DNA of 64,000 bases from Ohtaekwangia sp036503775 (GCA_036503775.1 DASXWH010000016.1:9960-73959), one strand, 5' to 3'; shown: positions 26,117 to 35,039, counted from the stretch's first letter. The notes: generated by a model not told the origin, from the sequence alone. Made by a program: numbers and translations.

Positions 26117-26851
26117 TTAGTCTTGTTGCATCATCTTGGCTTCAATTGACTGCGTGGTGTGAGGCACAGCGATCAATCGTTCTTTTGGAATCAGCTTGCC
26201 GGTTACCGAACAGATTCCATAGGTTCCGTTCTTAATCCGCACCAGGGCGTTTTCCAGATTTGTGATGTATTTCTGTTGACGTGCTGCCAGCTGACTCAGG
26301 TTTTCCTTTTCAGCGGTTTCAGCACCGTCTTCCAATACTTTTGTGTTTCCACCTGAAGTGGCATCTGTACCTTCATCATTATTGCGGTTCAGTGTCTCTT
26401 TCAGGATTTTGTATTCTTCGCGAGCCTTATCAAGCTTTCGGTTGATTAAGCTTTCAAATTCTTTAAGCTCTTCATCTGAATACCTCGTTCTCTCATCACC
26501 TGATGAAGCAGGCTTAGTTTGTTTGTGTGCGATTGGTCGCTGATTGGGCACAGGAAAAATATTTAATTGTGGTGGTGCGGGCTTTGGAGTGACGACAGTA
26601 GCAACTGGCTTCACGGGAGCCACTGTTTTCTCAACCTTTTTAGGGGCGACCGCTTTTTTAGGAGCTTCTTTTTTTGCCACTACCGGTTTTTTCGGTGCTA
26701 CCTTTTTAGGGGCGGGCTTCTTGGCTACTACTTTCTTAGGAGCCGGTTTCTTAGCTACTGCTTTCTTCGCAGGAGCTTTCTTTTTTGCCGCTGGTTTCGC
26801 TTTAGCAGGTTTCTTCGCTGCCTTGGCGCTCGATTTCTTATTCTTAGCCAT
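26117..26851 (-). CDS. DksA/TraR-like protein with histone H1-like Lys/Ala/Pro tail
   Basis: 244 aa. The first 90 residues are basic and low complexity, with repeats of AKKPAPKKV, like histone H1/AlgP tails. A coiled-coil DksA-like domain follows (SDEELKEFESLINRKLD, about 119-135) and a C-terminal block GTYGICSVTGKLIPKERL (about 209-226). The four zinc-finger Cys of E. coli DksA are reduced to one (C214). I recall the same VTGKLIPKERL sequence in other Bacteroidota TraR/DksA proteins, so loss of zinc binding is probably ancestral. Likely an RNA-polymerase-binding or nucleoid protein. A promoter with a palindrome lies just upstream. Confidence 0.8.
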   Translation of the reverse strand: MAKNKKSSAKAAKKPAKAKPAAKKKAPAKKAVAKKPAPKKVVAKKPAPKKVAPKKPVVAKKEAPKKAVAPKKVEKTVAPVKPVATVVTPKPAPPQLNIFPVPNQRPIAHKQTKPASSGDERTRYSDEELKEFESLINRKLDKAREEYKILKETLNRNNDEGTDATSGGNTKVLEDGAETAEKENLSQLAARQQKYITNLENALVRIKNGTYGICSVTGKLIPKERLIAVPHTTQSIEAKMMQQD

Positions 26852-26879
26852 AAAGGGGGTTCTCCGTTTGGTAAAAGAT

Positions 26880-26912
26880 GCGCAAAATTATGCGCTCGGG
26901 CACGAAAACAAA
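26880..26912 (-). promoter_or_regulatory. Promoter of the dksA-like gene with overlapping palindrome
   Basis: On the - strand, TTTG (complement of 26909-26912), an 18-bp spacer, then TAATTTTG (complement of 26883-26890), matching TAnnTTTG. The -7 element sits inside an inverted repeat GCGCA-N6-TGCGC (26880-26895), which could be an operator. Confidence 0.5.
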
Positions 26913-26990
26913 AAATATTACCCAATTAATTCCCGAACCCTGATTTTAGGCTCATTTACCTTATCTTTCATTTTAACCCTTTTCTAAGCC

Positions 26991-27563
26991 ATGATCCGAT
27001 GCACAAAATTGATGCTTGTAATTTGCCTCATTTTATTTGTCAACGTAACCCATGCAACCAACATGAGGTGTGGGGAAATTCAAGTCAGTCAAGTTGGTGA
27101 AGCTTCCGGCATGTCGTTCAAAATACGGGTTTCGGTTTACACCAATACGATTAATACAGCGGTGCTATTTGGCGGAGATCAGGACTACCTGGATCTTGGT
27201 GATGGTGGCCCCAGAATGCTTGTACCCGAAATCGGACCGGGGCACCCCAATTATGTTGTTATTGATGCATCTCGGGGCATCGCTAAAGCTTTTTATGAAG
27301 TTACACATTCCTATGGTGCGCCAGGCAAGTATTTAGTTAGCTACAGCGAGCCAAATCGAACAGAGGGTATTGTTAATTTCAGCAACTCGATAAATACGCT
27401 GTTTTATCTTGAAACCATGTTTGTTGTATCACCTTCACAACAATACTCAAGCCCCGTTTTTTTTCCGAGCCCATCACATTGGCCAGAGCAGGACAGAACG
27501 ATTCTTTTTCCTGGTCTCAGGCATCATATGACCTTAATGACTACACGTTGTTTTACAGCTTAA
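26991..27563 (+). CDS. T9SS-exported beta-sandwich protein, N-terminal part (frameshifted gene)
   Basis: 190 codons in this frame. A signal peptide (MIRCTKLMLVICLILFVNVTHA) is followed by a beta-rich domain typical of large gliding/adhesion-type exported proteins (KIRVSVYTNT, PNRTEGIVNFSNSINT). After the T8 run at 27457-27464 the frame carries nonsense-like sequence to its stop. Shifting -1 at the T run gives VFFSEPITLARAGQND and joins smoothly to the second part at 27479. So the true protein probably spans 26991-28369. It could be a sequencing error, a disabled gene, homopolymer phase variation or programmed slippage; 9 Ts would restore the frame. Confidence 0.7.
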   Translation: MIRCTKLMLVICLILFVNVTHATNMRCGEIQVSQVGEASGMSFKIRVSVYTNTINTAVLFGGDQDYLDLGDGGPRMLVPEIGPGHPNYVVIDASRGIAKAFYEVTHSYGAPGKYLVSYSEPNRTEGIVNFSNSINTLFYLETMFVVSPSQQYSSPVFFPSPSHWPEQDRTILFPGLRHHMTLMTTRCFTA

Positions 27564-28369
27564 CGGCACCCAAAGCCGGTAAGAATTTATCTGTTTCGAA
27601 TTTCAAATTGCCAGAGACAATGAGCATAAACACATATAATGGCCTTATAACCTGGAGCGAACCATCAGTGGCGGGGGAATATTCTGTAACGTTAAAAGTC
27701 TCTCAATTTGATGGCAATGAATTAGTAGGTTATGCGAAACGAGATCTTCAAATCATCGCTGAATCGGGCTCAATACTCAGAAGTACGGTCACTGATAATC
27801 GAACCCTTGATGAGAACAACCGTATTTTTGTACCGGAAGGCAATACCTATACGGTGAAAATATTTGCAAAAGGCAACGCTGAAATTGTGTTGAATTTGCA
27901 TGCAGAGCTAGGTCAGGAATCAGATGTTCTTTCTTTTGAAACCTATGATTCATTGAGCGGAGATATGAAAGTCGGATTACTCACGATAAAACCAGATGGA
28001 GAAATTGTCCGTGACAACCCTTATGCCATTACCATCAGGACCATTTTTAAACTTCAATCAACCTACACATTTGATGTAAACTATTTTTTATATACAAAAA
28101 ACATTGAATTGGAAAAACCCATCATTCTCGAGACAAAGGATGAGGAGAAAAAGAGCACCTATCCTAATCCTACTACAGGTCTTTTAAAAATCAATTACCA
28201 CAGCAGTACCCGTATTTGCATTCGTGATGTTGGCGGTCGTGTTGTTTTTACCCCAACTGTTTCGCAGGATGGTATTGTCGATCTTAGCATATTGCCTACA
28301 GGTCTATATGTAATGGAAATTAATACAGGTTATGGCCCTATCAAACATGAAAGAATATTAAAAAACTGA
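27479..28369 (+). CDS. T9SS-exported beta-sandwich protein, C-terminal part with sorting domain
   Basis: 296 codons from the first ATG-like codon in this frame, but probably a continuation of the gene starting at 26991. A cadherin-like/Ig-like segment comes first (NFKLPETMSINTYNGLITWSEPSVAGEYSV in parts; GLITWSEP about 55-62). The C-terminal 75 residues are a type A T9SS sorting domain: YPNPTTGLLKIN, then IRDVGGRVV and LPTGLYVMEI, ending RILKN. That domain directs export through the type IX system and cleavage at the cell surface. It is not usable without the signal peptide of the upstream part. Confidence 0.75.
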   Translation: MARAGQNDSFSWSQASYDLNDYTLFYSLTAPKAGKNLSVSNFKLPETMSINTYNGLITWSEPSVAGEYSVTLKVSQFDGNELVGYAKRDLQIIAESGSILRSTVTDNRTLDENNRIFVPEGNTYTVKIFAKGNAEIVLNLHAELGQESDVLSFETYDSLSGDMKVGLLTIKPDGEIVRDNPYAITIRTIFKLQSTYTFDVNYFLYTKNIELEKPIILETKDEEKKSTYPNPTTGLLKINYHSSTRICIRDVGGRVVFTPTVSQDGIVDLSILPTGLYVMEINTGYGPIKHERILKN

Positions 28370-28468
28370 GTCAAGCTCGTGGGTTGTCATAGTTGGAAAA
28401 GACGGTGCCTGCTTCATGCGAACCAGCGGCATCCTTTTTTAGTTTTTTGAATTAGTATATTAATAGCC

Positions 28469-29572
28469 ATGAGTTACATCACCGCGATTGGAACAGCCAA
28501 TCCAGAAAATATATTAAGCCAGTCAGCCATCGCGGAGTTTATGGTTCGGGTTATGCAACTCGATCAGGTCAACAGCAGAAAGTTACGGGCCATATTCAAA
28601 TCCAGCGGAATAGAAACCCGGCACTCTGTGCTGGACGACTACGGAAAAACAGAAGGCTTTCATTTCTATTCCAACAGTGCTGATTTCGAGCCATTCCCGT
28701 CCACGGAAAAACGACAAGCCACATTTCGTCAGCATGCATTGGGCCTGAGTCTTCAGGCCATTGAAAATTTAAGGGATCGTCATTCCTTTTTTGATCCTCG
28801 ACAGATCACGCATCTTATTTTAGTTTGTTGTACGGGGATGTATGCACCAGGCCTCGACATTGAGCTTGTACAAAAATTGAATATTCCCGGCACGGTTCAG
28901 CGGACATGCATAACCTTTATGGGTTGTTATGCTGCGTTCAATGCGCTCAAAGCGGCTGACGCATTCTGCAAAACCGACTCAACGGGAAAGGTGTTAATCG
29001 TCTGCACCGAGCTTTGCAGTCTGCATTTCCAAAAGAAAACAAGTGATGACAATCTGTTGGCTAATGCTTTATTCGCTGATGGATCTGCTGCATTGCTGGT
29101 GGAGGCAATTCCATCTTCTGCTAAACGGTTGAGACTGGCAGCGTTTCACAATGATCTGGCTCCGGAAGGGAGTAATGACATGGCCTGGACCATTGGAGAT
29201 CTTGGTTTTGAAATGAAACTTTCATCGTACGTTCCGGAAATCATAAAAGGCGGTATCAAGAAGCTTACGGATTCATTGCTGTTAAAGATCGACAAACAAA
29301 TTTCAGATATACGTTACTTTGCCATTCATCCGGGAGGAAAGAAAATTCTGGAAGCCATCGAAGAACAACTACGCATAGGTAAAAATCAAAACCAGGCCGC
29401 TTACGATGTGCTACGAAACTTTGGTAACATGTCATCCCCAACCGTTCTCTTTGTGTTACAGAAGATTTTTCAGGGCCTTACAACGGATGATCACAATGAA
29501 CACATCCTGAGCTTTGCGTTTGGCCCAGGACTCACACTGGAAAGTATGCTGCTCGAAATTGAAATGCACTAA
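28469..29572 (+). CDS. Type III polyketide synthase (chalcone/stilbene synthase family)
   Basis: 367 aa. Homodimeric ketosynthase that extends an acyl-CoA with malonyl-CoA and cyclises it, usually to alkylresorcinols or alkylpyrones in bacteria. The catalytic triad is intact: Cys153 in FMGCYAAF, His287 in FAIHPGG, Asn320 in FGNMSSP. The GFGPG loop is AFGPG near the C-terminus. The next gene is a methyltransferase, one base after the stop. The product is unknown; fatty acyl starters are the likeliest substrates. Confidence 0.93.
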   Translation: MSYITAIGTANPENILSQSAIAEFMVRVMQLDQVNSRKLRAIFKSSGIETRHSVLDDYGKTEGFHFYSNSADFEPFPSTEKRQATFRQHALGLSLQAIENLRDRHSFFDPRQITHLILVCCTGMYAPGLDIELVQKLNIPGTVQRTCITFMGCYAAFNALKAADAFCKTDSTGKVLIVCTELCSLHFQKKTSDDNLLANALFADGSAALLVEAIPSSAKRLRLAAFHNDLAPEGSNDMAWTIGDLGFEMKLSSYVPEIIKGGIKKLTDSLLLKIDKQISDIRYFAIHPGGKKILEAIEEQLRIGKNQNQAAYDVLRNFGNMSSPTVLFVLQKIFQGLTTDDHNEHILSFAFGPGLTLESMLLEIEMH

Positions 29573-29573
29573 T

Positions 29574-30290
29574 ATGCCAGACTTCTCTGCACGCTCTGTA
29601 TTGCCCGAAATCATGGACGACCTGGAGTGTCGTGGAGAAGTGGTGGATCAAACGCTTCGCGAGCTTGAATTCATCAATGCATGGCTGGGTGGAAATGATG
29701 TCACCGTGAGTGGAGTAAAAAAAATGGTAAAGGGGATTTCTTCTTCACGGACCATTACGCTTGTTGACCTGGGTTGTGGTGGAGGTGACATGCTACGCAT
29801 TCTTTATCACTGGGCAAAACGAAATGGAGTTACGCTCAGGTTGATAGGTATTGATGCTAACCCACATATCATTGACTTTGCCAGAAACAATATCAAAGAC
29901 ATTCCGGAGATCGAATTCTATACAATGGATATCTTTTCAGAAGAATTCCGGCAGCAAAAATTTGATATCGTAACGGGGACGCTTTTTTATCATCACTTCA
30001 CCCAACAACAGCTTTCATCTTTCTTTCATCAACTGAAAAGCCAGGCACGGATCGGTATTGTGATCAACGACATACACCGGCATCCCCTGGCTTATTATTC
30101 GATCAGGATTCTTACGCAGTTGTTTTCGAAATCGTCCATGGTAAAATATGATGCGCCTCTGTCGGTGCTTCGTGCCTTTTCCAGAGCTGAAGTGAAAAGC
30201 ATTTTAGCGGCTGCAGCCATTGAAAAATTTTCCTTGAGATGGCGATGGGCATTCCGCTGGCAGGTGCTGATTCCTTTAAAAGAAGGATGA
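29574..30290 (+). CDS. SAM-dependent methyltransferase, partner of the type III PKS
   Basis: 238 aa from the ATG at 29574, one base after the polyketide synthase stop; an in-frame ATG at 29514 would overlap that gene by 59 bp and is rejected. SAM-binding motif LVDLGCGGGDMLRIL (about 63-77), acidic residue in GIDANPHIIDFA, and TGTLFYHHFT in the post-I region. It resembles methyltransferases paired with bacterial type III polyketide synthases, which methylate the resorcinol or a derived quinol. Substrate inferred from pairing. Confidence 0.87.
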   Translation: MPDFSARSVLPEIMDDLECRGEVVDQTLRELEFINAWLGGNDVTVSGVKKMVKGISSSRTITLVDLGCGGGDMLRILYHWAKRNGVTLRLIGIDANPHIIDFARNNIKDIPEIEFYTMDIFSEEFRQQKFDIVTGTLFYHHFTQQQLSSFFHQLKSQARIGIVINDIHRHPLAYYSIRILTQLFSKSSMVKYDAPLSVLRAFSRAEVKSILAAAAIEKFSLRWRWAFRWQVLIPLKEG

Positions 30291-30307
30291 ATTCGGATTA
30301 AAAAGAA

Positions 30308-30335
30308 AGACCTGATGAAATGTATCATCAGGTCT
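30308..30335 (-). terminator. Terminator after tRNA-Leu (bidirectional)
   Basis: A perfect 11-bp stem AGACCTGATGA / TCATCAGGTCT with a 6-nt loop. On the - strand it follows tRNA-Leu by 2 bp and is trailed by TTCTTTTTAATC. It can also end the + strand methyltransferase transcript. Confidence 0.85.
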
Positions 30336-30337
30336 CG

Positions 30338-30423
30338 TACCCCGGGCGGGACTTGAACCCGCACAGCTATTACTAGCCACAGGATTTTAAGTCCTGCGTG
30401 TCTACCAATTCCACCACCAGGGC
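30338..30423 (-). tRNA. tRNA-Leu (UAA)
   Basis: 86 nt class II tRNA on the - strand. Acceptor GCCCTGG/CCGGGGT with G-U pairs at 1-72 and 5-68, anticodon stem CAGGA/TCCTG around loop CTTAAAA (anticodon TAA), a long variable arm (GGCTAGTAATAGCT), and T arm GCGGG-TTCAAGT-CCCGC. Discriminator A; CCA not encoded. Confidence 0.95.
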
Positions 30424-30461
30424 GGCCACCTTATCCGATTCAGGAGTCAGGTTAAATAAAA

Positions 30462-30485
30462 AAGTGTGAGGTTAATCTCACACTT
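30462..30485 (-). terminator. Terminator between tRNA-Gly and tRNA-Leu
   Basis: A 9-bp stem AAGTGTGAG / CTCACACTT with a 6-nt loop. On the - strand it is followed by a T-rich tail (TTTTATTTAACC), so tRNA-Gly is transcribed separately from tRNA-Leu. Confidence 0.8.
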
Positions 30486-30521
30486 CTTGTCTTGATTAAC
30501 CAATCGTGTGGTTAATAAAAT

Positions 30522-30595
<74 letters not shown>

Positions 30596-30668
30596 GTTTT
30601 CTCCCCTGGTTCGCAAAGGGAGTGCAAATTTAAAGCTGATTCCTAAATTTCCAAATTCCACCTTCGGA

Positions 30669-31622
30669 TCAGGCTGATTTCTTTAACTCATCAAATTCTT
30701 TTCTCAATTCAGCAGCCTCCTGCTTGTTTTTGGAATATTTGATGTGCTTCGGTACTTCTTTCAAATCCCAGATCAACCCCACAGCAGCAAAACCACGAAG
30801 GATGTAATACGTGATATCAATCTCCCACCAGAAGAAGCCCTGACGCGCGGCAACTTCATAGTAATGGTGGTTATTGTGCCATCCTTCGCCCATCGTGAGT
30901 AAAGCAAGCCATACACTGTTCCGGCTTTCATCGTTAGATTCGTAACGCTGTGTTCCGAATTTATGCATGACCGAGTTAATAGAAAATGTAGCGTGGTAAA
31001 GCACCACTGTGCTCAGGAAAAATCCAATCAGCAAGGTTGAAAAACCGGCTGTGGTAAACATGGCCAGAATACTTCCACCATTAACGATTCCTCCCAGTGC
31101 CATGACGAATAGAGCTAGTATGGTGGGTGGTACGAGATAGTGCTTATTCAGCCATACCAACTCGGGATATTTAGCATAATCACCAATCACTTTATAGTCT
31201 GTCTGCTTAAAGTCAGGCCCTACAATCCAACCGATATGTGAATACCAGAAACCATAAATTTTCATGGAGTGCGGATCTGCCGGTGTATCACTGTGACGGT
31301 GATGATGACGGTGATGTGCTGCCCACCAGAGGGCACCTTTTTGAGCCGTGGTTTGTGACATGAATGCAATCACAAACTGAAACCAGCGTGAGGTCTTATA
31401 AGATTTATGCGCGAAATACCGGTGATACCCACCCGTAACCCAAAACATTCTGACGAAGTACAGTACAGCACATACGATCCAGTCGAATACCGTAGCGCCT
31501 GTATAAAGCGCTGCGAGCGGCAACAAATGCACAGCAGCAAAAGCAATTTCCTGCACGAGTATCGGCTTTCTGCGTACTTCTGGAGTTAATGTTGTATTCC
31601 CCATTTCTTCTTCCTTTTTCAA
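30669..31622 (-). CDS. Acyl-CoA desaturase (delta-9 type membrane di-iron enzyme)
   Basis: 317 aa with four membrane helices. It introduces a double bond in a fatty acyl chain using O2 and a di-iron centre held by His boxes. The boxes are HRYFAH (about 68-73), HRHHHRHSDTPADPH (about 104-118) and HNNHH (about 248-252), with further His in HATFSINSVMH. The C-terminus is a charged coiled coil. A second start, MGNTTL at 31604, is equally possible. A -7 element CAAAGGTA (31640-31647; TACCTTTG on the - strand) lies just upstream. Confidence 0.92.
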   Translation of the reverse strand: MKKEEEMGNTTLTPEVRRKPILVQEIAFAAVHLLPLAALYTGATVFDWIVCAVLYFVRMFWVTGGYHRYFAHKSYKTSRWFQFVIAFMSQTTAQKGALWWAAHHRHHHRHSDTPADPHSMKIYGFWYSHIGWIVGPDFKQTDYKVIGDYAKYPELVWLNKHYLVPPTILALFVMALGGIVNGGSILAMFTTAGFSTLLIGFFLSTVVLYHATFSINSVMHKFGTQRYESNDESRNSVWLALLTMGEGWHNNHHYYEVAARQGFFWWEIDITYYILRGFAAVGLIWDLKEVPKHIKYSKNKQEAAELRKEFDELKKSA

Positions 31623-31789
31623 TTAACTATATGCGAACACAAAGGTAAAACATTCGGTTCAAAGGCCCCGATTCATGTAATATTCTTCTGATCCACAAAC
31701 AAGTGTACGGTAGTGATTAAATCATTTCAGCGGTCAATTTCCGATGATGGCTTCTGAATTTTTAGCCCTATCTTGCGAGACATTTCAAC

Positions 31790-32398
31790 ATGAATCAGGC
31801 ACAAACCATAGCACTTTATCAGCCTCTGTTGCACACCATTGCCTATAACCTGGTGCGCTGTAAGGAGGATGCTGAAGACATTGTGCAGGAAACATTTATT
31901 AAGTGGCTGAGTGTAGATCACCAGAAAATTGAAAACACAAAAGCCTATCTGATCCGGGCTGTTACCAATAACTGCCTCAATCACCTTCAATCTCTCAAGA
32001 AGAAAAAAGAAGAATATCTCGATACAGTTTCAGAAGCGTTCAAACACTTCAAGGAAACAAACCTGGCTCATCTCGATCTGGATGTAAACCTGGCCGCGGC
32101 ATTCAAAGTATTGCATACCAAGCTTGAGCCACTGGAACGTGCTGTATTTATTCTGAAAGAAATTTTTGACTTTGATTACGAAGATGTTCAGCAGACGCTG
32201 GACAAAAAGAAAGACCATTGCCGTCAGCTTCTGTCACGCGCTAAAAAGAAGCTAAGCGAAGAAACTTCCCGTATCAGTTCCTCCTTTACGGATAGCTCCA
32301 AAATCCTCGAAAATTTCCGCAAAACCTGTGCACTGGGTAATCCGGAGGAGCTCATAAAAGAGCTTAAAAACGATATAAACAGCGATTCTGAAAAATAA
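31790..32398 (+). CDS. RNA polymerase sigma-70 family (ECF) sigma factor
   Basis: 202 aa. Region 2 motif CKEDAEDIVQETFIKWL (about 24-40), and region 4 LEPLERAVFILKEIFDFDYEDVQ (in parts; ERAVFILKEIFDFDYEDV about 115-132). The C-terminal 45 residues after region 4 are an extra Ser/Lys-rich tail. No anti-sigma gene is adjacent. It lies between two desaturase genes, one on each side, which may be chance or may point to membrane-fluidity control. Confidence 0.87.
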   Translation: MNQAQTIALYQPLLHTIAYNLVRCKEDAEDIVQETFIKWLSVDHQKIENTKAYLIRAVTNNCLNHLQSLKKKKEEYLDTVSEAFKHFKETNLAHLDLDVNLAAAFKVLHTKLEPLERAVFILKEIFDFDYEDVQQTLDKKKDHCRQLLSRAKKKLSEETSRISSSFTDSSKILENFRKTCALGNPEELIKELKNDINSDSEK

Positions 32399-32503
32399 TT
32401 CGGGATTTTTTCTCTGTTCTGTCACAAAACTCCCCTGAGCTTGTCTTACAGGTGAATCAGTACGAAGCTGGTTTAGTTTTTTACCTACAACCTAGATTTA
32501 AAC

Positions 32504-33274
32504 ATGCTTGTAATTTTCGCATTCTTTATTGCGCACTGGTACCTGTCTCTATTTTTCCAGACATTCTTTCTACACCGGTACGCCTCGCACAAGGCATTCA
32601 CGATGAATAAATTCACGGAGAAAGTATTTTTCGTGCTTACCTGGATCTTCCAGGGATCAAATTATCTGAGTCCGTTCGGGTATGGGGTTATGCACCGCAT
32701 GCATCACGCTTATGCGGATACCGAGAATGATCCGCATTCTCCTACTTATGATGAAACCATCTGGAACATGATGTGGAAGACCAAGACCATCTATTCCGCT
32801 ATTGCGAATGGTACAGTAGTTCCTGACAAACGTTTCACGGAAGGCGTGCCGAAGTGGGAAGCGTTTGACAGAGTTGCACGTTCATGGCCTTCACGTCTTT
32901 TTTGGGGCATTCTTTATGTTACCTTTTACATTCAATTCGCAACCCATTGGTGGTTATGGTTGTTGTTGCCGATTCATTTTTTGATGAGCCCTATTCACGG
33001 AGCGATCATCAACTGGTTTGCGCACAAGTATGGTTACAGAAATTTTGAAGTAGGCGATACCTCCAAAAACTTTTTACCGGTTGATTTCCTGATGATGGGC
33101 GAAAGCTATCACAACAACCACCACAAGAACGGAGCACGTGCAAATTTTGGCGGAATCCGCTGGCATGAAATCGATCCAACCTATCTGGTGATTCGCTTAC
33201 TCGATGCGTTGAACATTGTACAGATCACAAAGCAGCGGACACTTCAGGTTGAAGATGTTAAGAAAGCAGCCTGA
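32504..33274 (+). CDS. Second fatty acid desaturase
   Basis: 256 aa, shorter than the desaturase at 30669 and not a recent duplicate. His boxes HRYASH (about 24-29), HRMHHAYADTENDPHSP (about 64-80) and HNNHHK (about 205-210). Four membrane helices. Likely a delta-9-type or related acyl-lipid/acyl-CoA desaturase; substrate not determined by sequence. Confidence 0.9.
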   Translation: MLVIFAFFIAHWYLSLFFQTFFLHRYASHKAFTMNKFTEKVFFVLTWIFQGSNYLSPFGYGVMHRMHHAYADTENDPHSPTYDETIWNMMWKTKTIYSAIANGTVVPDKRFTEGVPKWEAFDRVARSWPSRLFWGILYVTFYIQFATHWWLWLLLPIHFLMSPIHGAIINWFAHKYGYRNFEVGDTSKNFLPVDFLMMGESYHNNHHKNGARANFGGIRWHEIDPTYLVIRLLDALNIVQITKQRTLQVEDVKKAA

Positions 33275-33311
33275 TAAAATAAGGCAGATCACAATATGAA
33301 ATTGTACAGAG

Positions 33312-33330
33312 CAGCGGGTTCATCCCGCTG
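33312..33330 (+). terminator. Terminator after the second desaturase
   Basis: Stem CAGCGGG / CCCGCTG with a TTCAT loop, followed by TTTCTATTTT, 37 bp after the stop. Confidence 0.8.
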
Positions 33331-33427
33331 TTTCTATTTTATGAACTTTGTCAGCTTTCTTAAGATTTTATTTCCATAATTCCGTTTAGGCAAGCAACCT
33401 TTTGGAAAACCAACAATCTTAGATTTT

Positions 33428-34966
33428 ATGAGTCAACGTTTAACCCGCCCCGAAAAACTTACCCTGGGCATTTTAGGATTTACCTGTTTTCTTTTTCATG
33501 TCATTGTTAACGTGAATGGAGCCTACGGATTCTTCCGTGATGAATTGTATTACCTGGCGTGCAGCGATCACCTCGCGCTTGGATATGTTGATCAGCCACC
33601 CTTCTCAATCTATCTGCTTAAACTTAGTAGACTGATCTTCGGTGATAGTCTCACGGCTATTCGATTGATACCCTCCCTTGCCCATGCGGGTACAGTTGTT
33701 TTAGCGGGACTCATCAGCCGGGAGATGGGCGGAAAGGTCTATGCCATTTTCTTATCCGCCTTTGTTGTGATGCTCACACCGATATTGATCGGTATGTCGT
33801 CATTCTATTCCATGAATTCAATCGACATTTTAATCTGGTCGCTGGCCATATGGGTGATCCTGAAAATTGTCAATACCCGGGAAGAAAAATATTGGAGATG
33901 GCTCGGTATAGTATTAGGTATCGGCTTACTCAATAAGATCAGCGTGTTGTTTTTAGGTGCCGGAATTTTTGTTGGCTTTATGGTGATAGATCGCAAATGG
34001 TTTACTACACGCTGGCCTTACTTCGCGGGCATTTTAGCCTTTATACTTTTTGCACCGTATGTCGTTTGGAACCTGACGCATGACCTGGCACACCTGGAGT
34101 TCATTCATAATGCTTCGGCCGGGAAATATTCCGGTCGCAGTCCCCTCGATTTTGTGAGTGAACAGTTTCTTTATCTTAATCCGGTAGCCGCTCCACTATG
34201 GATCGGTGGATTGATTGTCTTGTTTGTTTATAAGCCCCTTCGGGAGTACAGGCTTATCGGATTGATCTACCTTACCGCTTTTATCATTCTGCTTTTAAAC
34301 CGAACCAGTAAAGGAGAATACCTTGCTCCGGCTTATGCATGTCTCTTTGCTGCGGCAAGCGTGTTTATTGAACAGAAATTTGTAAACGCATCACTTAACT
34401 GGATACGTTATGTTTATCCGGCTTTGATCTTAGTCAGTGTGATTATCTTGCTCCCGATGATCTTGCCGGTGCTTCCCGTGGAAAAATATATTAAGTATGC
34501 CAAATCAATAGGGTTTGAGCCGAGCTCAAGCGAAAATAAAGAACTGGCTGAACTTCCGCAGTTCTATGCGGACATGTTTGGCTGGAAAGAGAAAGCCGCA
34601 GACGTTGCCAGGGTTTATAATTCTCTCCCTGAAGACGAGAAAGCAACATGCACGATCATTTCCACCAACTATGGAAGGTGTGGCGCAATAGATTTCTTTG
34701 GTGAACAATATGGTCTGCCCAAGTCAATAGGTCTTCACAACAATTACTGGTTGTGGGGTCCTGGCGATTACACAGGGAAGGAAGTGTTGATCATTCTGGG
34801 AGGGAAACTCGCAGATCATAAAGATGACTTTGAATCGGTTGAGCTGGCGGGTGTCTCTGAATGCCAGTATTGTATGCCCTATGAGAATCATGTGAACATT
34901 TTTATCTGTCGTGGACTGAAGTTTCCGGTTCAGGATAGCTGGGCTGCAGAAAAGAACTACGAGTAA
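33428..34966 (+). CDS. GT39-family glycosyltransferase (ArnT/PMT-like)
   Basis: 512 aa integral membrane protein with about 10-12 helices. The N-terminal periplasmic loop motif RDELYYLACSDHLALGYVDQPPFS (in parts; RDELYYLACSDHLALGYVDQ) holds the conserved Asp-Glu and the YVDQPP sequence typical of PMT_2 (dolichyl/undecaprenyl-phosphate-sugar dependent) transferases. It moves a sugar from a polyprenyl phosphate donor to lipid A, protein or another acceptor; the acceptor is unknown. Single gene. Confidence 0.85.
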   Translation: MSQRLTRPEKLTLGILGFTCFLFHVIVNVNGAYGFFRDELYYLACSDHLALGYVDQPPFSIYLLKLSRLIFGDSLTAIRLIPSLAHAGTVVLAGLISREMGGKVYAIFLSAFVVMLTPILIGMSSFYSMNSIDILIWSLAIWVILKIVNTREEKYWRWLGIVLGIGLLNKISVLFLGAGIFVGFMVIDRKWFTTRWPYFAGILAFILFAPYVVWNLTHDLAHLEFIHNASAGKYSGRSPLDFVSEQFLYLNPVAAPLWIGGLIVLFVYKPLREYRLIGLIYLTAFIILLLNRTSKGEYLAPAYACLFAAASVFIEQKFVNASLNWIRYVYPALILVSVIILLPMILPVLPVEKYIKYAKSIGFEPSSSENKELAELPQFYADMFGWKEKAADVARVYNSLPEDEKATCTIISTNYGRCGAIDFFGEQYGLPKSIGLHNNYWLWGPGDYTGKEVLIILGGKLADHKDDFESVELAGVSECQYCMPYENHVNIFICRGLKFPVQDSWAAEKNYE

Positions 34967-35039
34967 CCGCTGGTAAAATGTTGGTTGTTTTCGTGACGAT
35001 ATCCGCACGAATGGATTCTACGGTAAACACAACACATGT

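Noticed and set aside
26544..26987. + strand open frame of Gly/Ala/Phe repeats
   Set aside because: Antisense to the Lys/Ala/Pro tail of the DksA-like gene; low-complexity shadow.
29514..29573. Earlier ATG for the PKS-associated methyltransferase
   Set aside because: It would overlap the polyketide synthase by 59 bp; the ATG at 29574 directly after the stop gives a normal start.
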